Shown here in pieces: positions 47,314-55,702 of a stretch of DNA of 64,000 nt (position 1 is its first letter; every line of letters begins with the position of its first letter). A program made the translations under genes and the position numbers. The notes under the pieces were generated by a model, which ran no database searches, was not told the origin of the DNA, and worked only from the letters and a program-made list of their open reading frames with translations. The stretch comes from Azospirillum agricola. GTDB taxonomy: Bacteria > Pseudomonadota > Alphaproteobacteria > Azospirillales > Azospirillaceae. Location of the stretch: positions 124,001 to 188,000 of the forward strand of contig NZ_JAGINM010000006.1 in assembly GCF_017876095.1 (NCBI RefSeq). Direction: 5' to 3'.

Positions 47314-49103
47314 CAGCGCAGACCCGCCTCGTCGAGGATGGCCAGCAGCCGGTCGGCCGAGCGCTCCCAGGTGAAGCGCTCCAGCAGACGATCGCGGGCG
47401 GACGGCAGGCGGTCCCCGCCCCGGATGATTCCCGTCAGGATGGCGGTGGCGGCTTCCTCGTCCGGCACCCACCAGTCCAGCCCATGGAAGGGCGGGTAGA
47501 AGCCGCTTTCCCCCGGCACGCGGGCCGGACCGACGGAGGAGGGGATCAGCCGCGCGCTTCCCTCGTCGAGATAGTCGAGATAGGCGGAGTGGGCGGGCGC
47601 GATCAGCCCCAGCCCCATGGCCCCGGCCCTGGCCATCGGCAGGTCCCAGCCCTCCCCATGCGACAGGCTCCAGTAATGGGTCGCGGCGCGGTGGAGCCCC
47701 GTCATCTCCTCGTCGGTGAGCAGCCGGTCGACCAGGACCACCGGCGCGGCCTCCGCCAGCCGCCGGCCTACGGCCTGCTCCGCCCCCCGCACCAGCGCGC
47801 CGAGCCGCGCCCGCGCGGCCGGACCGAGGCTGCGGCCGAGCTTCAGGATGAGCACGGCCTGGTCCGTGGGCGCGGTGGCGCGCAGCCAGACCCGCAGCAG
47901 CCCGTCGATGTTCTTGCGGGCGTTGAAGTCCGAGACGTTGAGGAAGCGATGCCGGTAGCTCGACACCAGCCGCCCGCCGGGAGCGACCAGGACCGGCACG
48001 GCTCCCGGCTGCACCGGATCGACGCCGAGCGGACAGACGCGCAGGCGCTCCTCGGGGAAGCCCTGCTCCGCCCAGGCGCGGCGCGAGGATTCGGTCGGCA
48101 CGACGATCAGGTCGCTGGACTCGCTCATCCGCCGCCAGGCCGGCGGGATGCGCGTTGCCTCGAACATGGAGAAGGTCACGGTGGCGCGGCCCGGCACCGG
48201 CTCCACCGCCAGCGGGATGAGGCAGTTCACCACCGCCCGCGCCGGAACGGGCCGGTCGAGCGCGCCGCCCGGCCAAGCCTCCGGCCCGTTGATCCCGATC
48301 ACCTCCAGCGGCACCCGCTGCCCTGCGTGCGACGTCCGGCCCCGCAAGGTCCGGATGAGGCGCTGACAGAAGTGGCCGTACCCCGTGGCGCTCTCGAAGG
48401 GGCCGCGTATCGCCACGCCGCCGGCCGGCATGCCCGCGGCGGCCGTCATGGCGCGGTAGCGCCCGCAGCGGGCCAGCCCGTTCCCCGCCCCCGCCGCGGC
48501 CGGGTCGAGCCGCAGCGCCCGCCGGAAGATCTCCGACGCTTCTCCGATCCTCCCCAGCCGCAGCAGCATCTCGCCAAGCTGGGTGTGGGCAGGGGCGCCG
48601 GCGGGATCCTCGGCGATGGCGTGCCGGAACCCGGCCATGGCCTCATCGAACAGGCCGGCCAGCATGCGCACCGAGGCGAGGTTGAACCATGCCAGCCCGG
48701 AGACCGGGTCGAGCCGGACCGCCCGCGTCAGGGCACGGAGCGCCCCATCCAGGTCGCCCCGTTCCTGCCGCAGGGTGCCGAGCCGGTCCTGGGCGAGCCG
48801 GAAGGCCGGATCCAGCACGGCGAGCATGCCGAACTGCGTTTCCGCCGCCGCCCAGTCGCCCTGTTGCTGTCGCAGCACGGCCAGGTTGCTCCGCGCCGCG
48901 AAGTGGGCGGGGGCGATCCGCACCGCCTCCTCCAGCGGCCCCGCCGCCGCATCGCCGTTGCCGGTCGCGAAGAGCGACACGCCCAGCAGGTTGAGGGTGT
49001 CGGCGTCGCGCGACCCCGCCTCCAGCAGGGCAAGGCACTTGGCGGCGGCTTCCGCCGGCCGGCCGGCCTCGTGGAGCGCGATGGCGGAGTCAAGATCGGA
49101 CAC
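47313..49103 (-). CDS. TPR - glycosyltransferase family 4 protein
   Basis: A 596-residue protein: TPR repeats over residues 1-210 (LNLLGVSLFATGNGDAAAG, APAHTQLGEMLLRLGRIGEA), then a GT-B retaining glycosyltransferase with NVSDFNARKNIDGLLRVWLR and SLSHGEGWDLPMARAGAMG. The acidic EX7E motif of GT4 reads E-GWDLPMA-R here, so the second glutamate is replaced by arginine; activity could be altered or lost. GTG at 49103 is chosen for its AGAGG site; longer frames are low-complexity. The gene overlaps the upstream TPR-GT9 gene by 14 nt. Donor and acceptor are unknown. Confidence 0.85.
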   Translation of the reverse strand: MSDLDSAIALHEAGRPAEAAAKCLALLEAGSRDADTLNLLGVSLFATGNGDAAAGPLEEAVRIAPAHFAARSNLAVLRQQQGDWAAAETQFGMLAVLDPAFRLAQDRLGTLRQERGDLDGALRALTRAVRLDPVSGLAWFNLASVRMLAGLFDEAMAGFRHAIAEDPAGAPAHTQLGEMLLRLGRIGEASEIFRRALRLDPAAAGAGNGLARCGRYRAMTAAAGMPAGGVAIRGPFESATGYGHFCQRLIRTLRGRTSHAGQRVPLEVIGINGPEAWPGGALDRPVPARAVVNCLIPLAVEPVPGRATVTFSMFEATRIPPAWRRMSESSDLIVVPTESSRRAWAEQGFPEERLRVCPLGVDPVQPGAVPVLVAPGGRLVSSYRHRFLNVSDFNARKNIDGLLRVWLRATAPTDQAVLILKLGRSLGPAARARLGALVRGAEQAVGRRLAEAAPVVLVDRLLTDEEMTGLHRAATHYWSLSHGEGWDLPMARAGAMGLGLIAPAHSAYLDYLDEGSARLIPSSVGPARVPGESGFYPPFHGLDWWVPDEEAATAILTGIIRGGDRLPSARDRLLERFTWERSADRLLAILDEAGLR

Positions 49104-50589
49104 GACGCACCTCTTCCTCAACAGCTTCGGCCACCCGCGCCATGACCCCGTGCCAGTCGTTGCGGCGCTCCATGCGGAAGAGCCGGTGCGACGGATACCA
49201 GGGTGTGCGGTCGGGGTGATCCATCCAGCGCCAGTCGCCCAGCCAGGGCAGTGCCAGGAACACCGGCTTGCCCAGCGCGCCGGCAACATGCCCGACCACG
49301 GAATCGCAGGCAACCACGAGATCCATGCACTCCACGAGCGCGGCGGTGTCGAGGAACCCCTCCGGGCCGTCGCTGCGGTCCGGAGGGTCGATGATCCCGA
49401 ACCGCCCGCCCAGCCGCTCCAGCTCGTCCAGCCCGGTCGCCCGTTGCAGGCTGAAGAGCCGCAGGCCGGGAAGCCGCGACAGGGGTTCGAAACACTCCAG
49501 CGGGATGGAGCGGTCGCCGCCGTCGGCGCGCCATTGGATGCCGACGCGGAGTTCGCGCGGCCGTGCCCGCCCCGGGAGCGGTTCGGGGACCAGTTCGGGG
49601 ACCCGCGCGCGCCAGAAGGCCGCCCGCTCCGGATCGGCCCGCAGATAGGGGATGTCGCGGGGGATCCCGTCCGCCCGGGCGCCGCACCGGTACGGCAGGC
49701 TCATCAGGGACAGGCAGCAGTCGAAATCGGGCAGGGGTTCCCCCCGCGCCACCAGCGCGTCGATGCCGGGTGCGGTGGCGAGCAGCCGTTTCAGCACCGG
49801 CTGGCACTCGAAGATTGTTCGCGCCCCCCTGGCCTTGAGCAGCGGGAGATAGCGGACGAACTGCACGCTGTCGCCCAGCCCCTGCTCGTAATGGACAAGG
49901 ATGGTCCGGCCGGCGAGCGGACCGCCGTCCCAGGCCGGCTTGCCCGGAAACGCCCGGTTCCATTGCCAGACCGTTTGGCGGGTGCGCCATTCGTACTCGC
50001 GCAGCCCCTCCTCCAGCTCGCCGCGCATGAGCTGGGCGACGCCGAGATTCTTGCGGTGCTCCGGCCGCGCCGGATCGAGCCGGATGGCGCGCCGGAAATG
50101 CCCGACGGCCGTCCCGAGCCGCCGCTGCGCCATGATCGCCGCCCCGACGTTGTTGTTCACCGCCGCGTCGCCGGGTTGCAGCAGGGCCGCCAGCCGGAAG
50201 GCGCGCTCCGCCGCCTCCGGGTCGTCGAGCGCCATCAGCGCGCCGCCCAGCGTGAACGCCGCGCCCGTCCGGTCCGGCTGCAAGGCGACCAGGCGCCGCA
50301 GGGATGGCAGGGCCCGGTCCGGCCGCAGCAGTTCCAGATGGGTGGAGGCGACGTGGAAGAGCGTGTCGGGATGCTCGGGCCGCAGGCGCAGCGCCGCGTG
50401 CAGCGCCGCCGCGGCCTCCCTCGCACGGCCCGCCGTCCGCAGGGTGACCCCCAACAGGAACCACGGCACCGGATGCTCCGGACGCAGGGCGGCGGCGGCC
50501 TGGAAGCTGGTCGCCGCCTCCGGCAGCCTCGAATGCTCGATGTGAAGCAGCCCTTGGTTGAAATTTTGAAGAAAAACTTCCTCGCCCAC
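49090..50589 (-). CDS. TPR - GT9/FlmG-like glycosyltransferase
   Basis: A 499-residue protein. TPR repeats fill residues 1-210 (PWFLLGVTLRTAGRAREAAA, AVNNNVGAAIMAQRRLGTAV). The C-terminal GT-B domain shows ILVHYEQGLGDSVQFVRYLP, LRVGIQWRADGGD, DTAALVECMDLVVACDSVVG, ALGKPVFLALP and TPWYPSHRLFRM, the pattern shared by five proteins of this island. GTG at 50589 follows AAGGGGGAT at proper spacing. It is the first gene of a three-gene minus-strand operon and is transcribed divergently from a dual-catalytic TPR gene. Confidence 0.85.
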   Translation of the reverse strand: MGEEVFLQNFNQGLLHIEHSRLPEAATSFQAAAALRPEHPVPWFLLGVTLRTAGRAREAAAALHAALRLRPEHPDTLFHVASTHLELLRPDRALPSLRRLVALQPDRTGAAFTLGGALMALDDPEAAERAFRLAALLQPGDAAVNNNVGAAIMAQRRLGTAVGHFRRAIRLDPARPEHRKNLGVAQLMRGELEEGLREYEWRTRQTVWQWNRAFPGKPAWDGGPLAGRTILVHYEQGLGDSVQFVRYLPLLKARGARTIFECQPVLKRLLATAPGIDALVARGEPLPDFDCCLSLMSLPYRCGARADGIPRDIPYLRADPERAAFWRARVPELVPEPLPGRARPRELRVGIQWRADGGDRSIPLECFEPLSRLPGLRLFSLQRATGLDELERLGGRFGIIDPPDRSDGPEGFLDTAALVECMDLVVACDSVVGHVAGALGKPVFLALPWLGDWRWMDHPDRTPWYPSHRLFRMERRNDWHGVMARVAEAVEEEVRRVRS

Positions 50590-50998
50590 CGATCCCCCTT
50601 CACGGACGCCGCCGAAAAAGCGCCATCCGGAAACGCCCCGTCGAGGGCCGGCGGCCAACGCGAACCATTGTCGGATGGAAGCCGTTCCGCCGCAAGGCGT
50701 CCGAGGCCCTGGACCGGACGCTCGCGCCCGATCAGACCGGTCGCGGCGATCCGGGAGGGCCGGCAAGTTCCTTCAGGGCGGATCCGGCGTGGGCGGGGGG
50801 CATGGGGCGGAACGCACCGGCAGGGGCCAGGGCCCCGCAGGATTGCCAAGACCCGGCCGATGATGCAGGGTCGCCCCCCTGGTCGGTTCCGGAAGGAGGG
50901 GACGAATGGAACACACCGCCGCTTCCCGCTTCGCACATGCCTTTCCTCTCCGGCGCCTCCGCCGGCGCGGGAGAGGAAAACCGGCCGGGAGCTGACCG
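50590..50998. other. divergent promoter region of two TPR-glycosyltransferase genes
   Basis: A 409-bp GC-rich gap between divergent genes. No RNA gene or sensible small protein is seen. GAGAGGAAAAC near 50,971 and GGGAG at about 50,987 act as leader and ribosome-binding site for the plus-strand gene. No operator recognised. Confidence 0.5.
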
Positions 50999-53761
50999 GT
51001 GCATCCCTTCGCGATCGCGACGGCCGGCGACAGCGCCTATTTCCCGCTGCTCCAGGGGCTGGTCCGCTCGATCCGCGCCTTTCCGCAGGGGGCCGGGGTC
51101 CCGATCACCGTGCTCGACCTTGGGTTCGGAACGGAGGAGCGGCGCTGGCTGACGAGCGAAGGGGCGCGGCTGGCGGCGCCCGGCTGGGACCATCCCTTCG
51201 ACCGGCCGATGCCGGAGCGCTTCAAGGCGATGGTGTCGCGCCCGCATCTCCCCAGCCATGTTCCCGACGCCGCCGTCATCCTGTGGCTGGACGCCGACTG
51301 CTGGGTGCAGGACTGGTCGGCCATCGACCTGCTGCTGGCGGGTGCGGCGGCGACCGGCTTCGCCATCGTGCCGGAGCTCGACCGCGCCTACACGCCTTTC
51401 CACGACGGCGCCCCCCACGCCCATCACCTCCACGACTGGTACAAGGCCTGCTTCGACGAGGCCACGGCGCGCCGGCTCTTCGCCCACCCGCTGCTGAACG
51501 GCGGGGTCTTCGCCGCGCGCCGCGATGCGCCGCACTGGGCGCTCTGGGCGCGCCTGCTGACGGACTCCCTCCGCCGGACCGTGCTCTTCGTCAGCGGGCA
51601 GATCGCGCTGAACCTCGCCCTGCGCGCCGGCGGGCTGCCCTTCAGCCAGTTGCCGGCACGCTGCAACTGGATCTGCTTCCGCGCCACGCCCTTCAGCTCC
51701 GGGGACGGCCGGCTGCTGCTGGAGCCGGAGCTTCCCCACGCCCCCCTAGGCATCCTGCATCTGGCGGGCTATCCCCTGCCCCGCAAGCAGGACCCGCACA
51801 CCCTCTCCACCCCCGGCGGCGGCACGGTCGTACGCCCGCTCAGCCATCGGCCACCGGATGCGCCGCCGGCATCCGGCCCCGCGGAGCGGCCGGAGGACGC
51901 GCTGGGCAGGGCTTTCGCCCTCTACCAGCAGGGGAAAGCGGAGGAGAGCGGCACACTGTGCCGGGCGATCCTCGCCGCTTCGCCCGACCAGCCGGCGGCC
52001 GCCTTCCTGCTGGGGGCGGTGGACTTCGCGCTGGGGCGGCCGGAGGAATCGCGGCGCTGCTTCGCCCTCGCCATCGCGCTGCAACCCGATCTCGCGGACG
52101 CCTTCAACAACCTCGCCCTGCTGGAACACCAGGCCCGCCCCCGCCGCGCCGCGACCCTGACCAGGCGCGCGCTGCGCCTTCAGCCGGAGGCCCTGATCTT
52201 CACCCGGCTCGGCACCCTGCTCCGGGACGAGCGGCGGGACGGCGAGGCGCTGGAGGCCCACGGGCGGGCGCTGGCGCTCCAGCCGGATTCGGCCGACGCG
52301 TGGCACGAGAGGGCCCACAGCCTGCGTGCGGCGAACCGGCCGGCGCAGGCCGTTCGGGGCTACGACCACGCCCACCGGCTTGCCCCGGAACGGACGGAGT
52401 TCCTCTGCGACCGCCTGTTCGCGAGCCTGTCCCTCTGCGACTGGCGAAACCACGCGGAGACCTGCCGCCGGCTGGTGGAGACCATCGACCGCGACCAGGG
52501 TGTCGTGCTGCCGCTGCTGAGCCTGCTCATCGGCACCAGTCCGGCGCAGCAGGACCGCGCGGCGCGCCGATTCCACCGCACGGCCGTCGGACGGGCCCTG
52601 GCGGTTCCGCTCCCGCGGCGGCCCGCCGCGTCCGGGGGGCGGCTGAACATCGCTTATCTCTCCGCCGACTTCCAGGAGCACGCCACCGCCTATCTGACGG
52701 CGGAACTCTTCGAGCTGCACGACCGGACGCGCTTCGGCGTGTTCGGCTATTCCTACGGCGAGGATGACGGAGGCCGGATGCGGCGTCGGCTGGAGGCGGG
52801 CTTCGACCGCTTCCGCGACCTGCGGCACGCCGGCCCCGACGAGGTCGCGGCGCTGTGCGCCGAGGACGACGTGCACATTCTCGTGGACCTCAAGGGCTAC
52901 ACCCGGGACGCCCGGCCGACGCTGCTGGCGCGGCGTCTGGCGCCCGTCCAGGTGGCCTATCTGGGCTATCCGGGAACCCTGGGCGCGGACCTGCTGGACT
53001 ACGCGATCGGCGACCGCTTCGTCACGCCGCCCGAGCACCAGCCCTTCTACCGCGAGCGGCTGGTGCGCATGCCCGACAGCTATCAGGTCAACGACCGCCG
53101 CCGGCCGGCCGACGCTCCCGTGCCGACGCGCGCGGCCTGCGGCCTGCCCGCCGAAGGCGTCGTTTTCTGTGCCTTCCACACCGCCTTCAAGATCGCCCCG
53201 GCCCTGTTCGGCCTGTGGATGCGCATCCTCGGCCGCGTGCCGGGCAGCACGCTCTGGCTCCTGGAGGCGGGACGGGATGCCGCCGCCAACCTGCGGATGG
53301 AGGCGGCGCGCCACGGCGTCGAACCGTCACGGCTGGTCTTCGCCCCCCACCGCCCGCAGGCCGAGCATCTCGCCCGCTACCGGCTTGCCGATCTGGCGCT
53401 CGACAGCTTTCCCTACACCGGGCACACCACCACCTCCGACGCCCTGTGGATGGGTTTGCCCGTTCTCACGACGCGGGGGGAGACCTTCGCCTCCAGCGTC
53501 GCGGCCAGCCTGCTGCACGCGGCCGGCCTGCCGGAGACGGTCACCCGCTCCTTCGCCGAGTATGAGGAACGGGCGGTCCGGCTGGCCGGGGAACCGGCGA
53601 CGCTGGCCGCCTACCGCCGCCGGCTGGAGACCGGGCGCGCCACGGCGCCGCTGTTCGACAGCCCGCGCTTCACGCGGAACCTGGAGCGCGCCTACCGGGC
53701 CATGTGGGACCGCCACGCGGCCGGCCTGCCGCCGGAAGCCTTCACGGTGGAGCCGTCATGA
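50999..53761 (+). CDS. dual glycosyltransferase: GT-A (DxD) - TPR - GT41 fusion
   Basis: A 920-residue protein. Residues 1-290 form a GT-A-like domain beginning FAIATAGDSAYFPLLQGLVR, with a metal-binding DxD in ILWLDADCWV and HPLLNGGVFAARR, similar to GT8-like enzymes. Residues 310-540 are TPRs (DAFNNLALLEHQARP and others). The C-terminal about 370 residues are a GT41 domain: IAYLSADFQEHATAYL with the conserved histidine, VAYLGYPGTLGADLLDY, AFHTAFKIAPALFG with the conserved lysine and DSFPYTGHTTTSDALWMGLP. GTG at 50999 follows GGGAG. Two catalytic centres in one chain suggest that a first sugar is placed by GT41 and extended by the GT-A head. It is followed after 34 bp by another TPR-GT gene. 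Confidence 0.85.
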   Translation: MHPFAIATAGDSAYFPLLQGLVRSIRAFPQGAGVPITVLDLGFGTEERRWLTSEGARLAAPGWDHPFDRPMPERFKAMVSRPHLPSHVPDAAVILWLDADCWVQDWSAIDLLLAGAAATGFAIVPELDRAYTPFHDGAPHAHHLHDWYKACFDEATARRLFAHPLLNGGVFAARRDAPHWALWARLLTDSLRRTVLFVSGQIALNLALRAGGLPFSQLPARCNWICFRATPFSSGDGRLLLEPELPHAPLGILHLAGYPLPRKQDPHTLSTPGGGTVVRPLSHRPPDAPPASGPAERPEDALGRAFALYQQGKAEESGTLCRAILAASPDQPAAAFLLGAVDFALGRPEESRRCFALAIALQPDLADAFNNLALLEHQARPRRAATLTRRALRLQPEALIFTRLGTLLRDERRDGEALEAHGRALALQPDSADAWHERAHSLRAANRPAQAVRGYDHAHRLAPERTEFLCDRLFASLSLCDWRNHAETCRRLVETIDRDQGVVLPLLSLLIGTSPAQQDRAARRFHRTAVGRALAVPLPRRPAASGGRLNIAYLSADFQEHATAYLTAELFELHDRTRFGVFGYSYGEDDGGRMRRRLEAGFDRFRDLRHAGPDEVAALCAEDDVHILVDLKGYTRDARPTLLARRLAPVQVAYLGYPGTLGADLLDYAIGDRFVTPPEHQPFYRERLVRMPDSYQVNDRRRPADAPVPTRAACGLPAEGVVFCAFHTAFKIAPALFGLWMRILGRVPGSTLWLLEAGRDAAANLRMEAARHGVEPSRLVFAPHRPQAEHLARYRLADLALDSFPYTGHTTTSDALWMGLPVLTTRGETFASSVAASLLHAAGLPETVTRSFAEYEERAVRLAGEPATLAAYRRRLETGRATAPLFDSPRFTRNLERAYRAMWDRHAAGLPPEAFTVEPS

Positions 53762-53795
53762 CGAGCGCCGGGCATAAGCCGGCGAGGCCCGGACC

Positions 53796-55700
53796 ATGAC
53801 CGGCGAGCGCCTCGCGCGCGCGTTCGACCACCACCGCGCCGGCCGCCTCGACGAGGCGGCAAGGGGGTACCGGCGGGTGCTGGAATCCGATCCCGCCGAT
53901 GCGACGGCCCTGCATCTGCTCGCCCTGGTCGGTCGGCACGGCGGCGTGCCCGACGCGTTTGCGACCTCGCTCAGGCGGGTGCTGCGGCTCGATCCCACGC
54001 TCGTCCGGGCCCGGATCGATCTGGCCGATGTCCTGGACGATGCCGGGCGGAGCGGTGAGGCCATGGCGCAACGGCGGCGCCTTCCGACGCTCGCCCCCGA
54101 CCATCCGGCGGCGTGGTTGGCCCTCGGATCCGGGCTGGCATCCGGGCCGGCATCCGGTCTGGGCGCCGCCGCGTCCGTCGCGGCGCTGGAGCGCGCCGCC
54201 CGGCTGGCTCCCGGTTCCGCCGAAGCCCATCACGCGCTGGGGCTGGCCCTGCGCCGGGCCGGGCGGCTCGGGGAGGCGCAGGACAGCCTGCGCCGGGCCA
54301 TCCGGGCCGAGCCCGGCTTCCTGCCCGCCCACATGAACCTGGGCAACGGCTTCCTCGACGAGGGGGCCCACGCACAGGCGCGGGCTCGGCTGGAGCGGGC
54401 GCTGGCGCTCGGGCCGGCGACGCCGGAATGCTGGTACAATCTCGGCAACGCCAGCCAGGGCCACGATCCCGAGGGGGCGCTCCGGGCCTACGAACGCGCG
54501 GCCCGGCTCGGGCTCGGGCTGGCCCGCACGCGCGTCGCCGACATGCTGGACGCGCTCGGCCGGCGGGGCGAGGCGGAAAACCTCCTGTTCGACAGCCTGT
54601 TCCAGCCGGGAACCGATGCCGCCCCCGCCATCGAGCATCTGAGCCGGCTGCTCATCGGGCGCGGGGCGCTGGTTCCGGCGCGCGACCTGTTCACCCGTCT
54701 CATGGACAGGCCGCTGGCGGGCCAAACCTACCGCGCCGACTGCCTGACGGCGCTGGCCGCGCTGGACCTTCGGGAGAACGCGCCCGAGGCGGCCGCCGCG
54801 CGTCTGGCCCGCATCCAGGGCGACCAGGGCTGGTTCTTCACGATCCGGTCGCTGGCCATGCTCCAGGCCACGCTTGCCGGCCAGGGCCTGCGGCTGAGAC
54901 GGCCGGCCCCGGACAGCCGGCCCGTTCCGCGCATCACCTCCTCCTCCCTGGCCAGCCGGGGGCGCTTCGCCCACAACGTTCTCGAATACATCCTCCTGCG
55001 GCTCTACGCCGAGACGCACGGCCTCGTGCTGGAGACCCCGGACTGGGTGGGCGGCGCCTTCTTCACGCTCGACGATCCGCCCCAGAGCCGGCCGCTGCCG
55101 CCCCTGCCCTTCGCCCGCAACCTCCTCAACGGGCTGGTGGCCGGCGGCACCGACCCGGCGTCGCCCGTTCTCGACCGCGACATCCTCTCCCCCCTGTTCC
55201 TGTTCGACCACAAGGAGAGCCAGCGCGAGCGGGTGCAGTCCTGGCTGCGGCCGCGTCCGGTCTGGGCGCCCTGGCTCGACCCGGCGGTCGAGCGGCTCCG
55301 GGCCGGGGGCGCCACGGTGGTGGCGCTGCACCTGCGGCGCGGCGACTTCGTTCCGCTCGGCTACCCCATCACCGACACGGCCTGGTATGTGGAGTGGCTG
55401 CGCGCGCTGTGGCCCCGGCTCGACCGGCCGGTGCTCTATCTCGCCAGCGACGACCTGCCGGCGGTGCGCCGGGATTTCGCCGAGTTCCGGCCGCTGGCGC
55501 GGGAGGATGTGGCGCCGGACTGGCCCAACCTGGAGTATCTCCAGGACTTCCACGTGCTGACCCAGGCCGATGTGGTCGGCATCAGCGCCGCCAGCGGCTT
55601 CAGCCAGCTCGCCGCCCGGCTCAACCGGCGCGCCCGGATCTTCGTCGAGCCGGACATGGCGGCGCGATGCATCCGCCCGTACCGGCCCTGGACCCCCTGA
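53796..55700 (+). CDS. TPR - GT11-like (fucosyltransferase-type) protein
   Basis: A 634-residue protein. TPR units cover about residues 1-340 (AHHALGLALRRAGRLGEAQD, AHMNLGNGFLDEGAHAQARA, CWYNLGNASQGHDPEGALRA). The C-terminal part carries SRGRFAHNVLEYILLRLYAE, which resembles the GR.GNQ.FQY start of GT11 alpha-1,2-fucosyltransferases, and VVALHLRRGDF, the HxRRxD donor-binding motif. FHVLTQADVVGISAASGFSQ matches the usual C-terminal motif. Family call is moderate because the asparagine-rich start is altered (GRFAHN rather than GRFGNQ). It ends 2 bp from the stop of a convergent gene. Confidence 0.78.
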   Translation: MTGERLARAFDHHRAGRLDEAARGYRRVLESDPADATALHLLALVGRHGGVPDAFATSLRRVLRLDPTLVRARIDLADVLDDAGRSGEAMAQRRRLPTLAPDHPAAWLALGSGLASGPASGLGAAASVAALERAARLAPGSAEAHHALGLALRRAGRLGEAQDSLRRAIRAEPGFLPAHMNLGNGFLDEGAHAQARARLERALALGPATPECWYNLGNASQGHDPEGALRAYERAARLGLGLARTRVADMLDALGRRGEAENLLFDSLFQPGTDAAPAIEHLSRLLIGRGALVPARDLFTRLMDRPLAGQTYRADCLTALAALDLRENAPEAAAARLARIQGDQGWFFTIRSLAMLQATLAGQGLRLRRPAPDSRPVPRITSSSLASRGRFAHNVLEYILLRLYAETHGLVLETPDWVGGAFFTLDDPPQSRPLPPLPFARNLLNGLVAGGTDPASPVLDRDILSPLFLFDHKESQRERVQSWLRPRPVWAPWLDPAVERLRAGGATVVALHLRRGDFVPLGYPITDTAWYVEWLRALWPRLDRPVLYLASDDLPAVRRDFAEFRPLAREDVAPDWPNLEYLQDFHVLTQADVVGISAASGFSQLAARLNRRARIFVEPDMAARCIRPYRPWTP

Positions 55701-55702
55701 CC

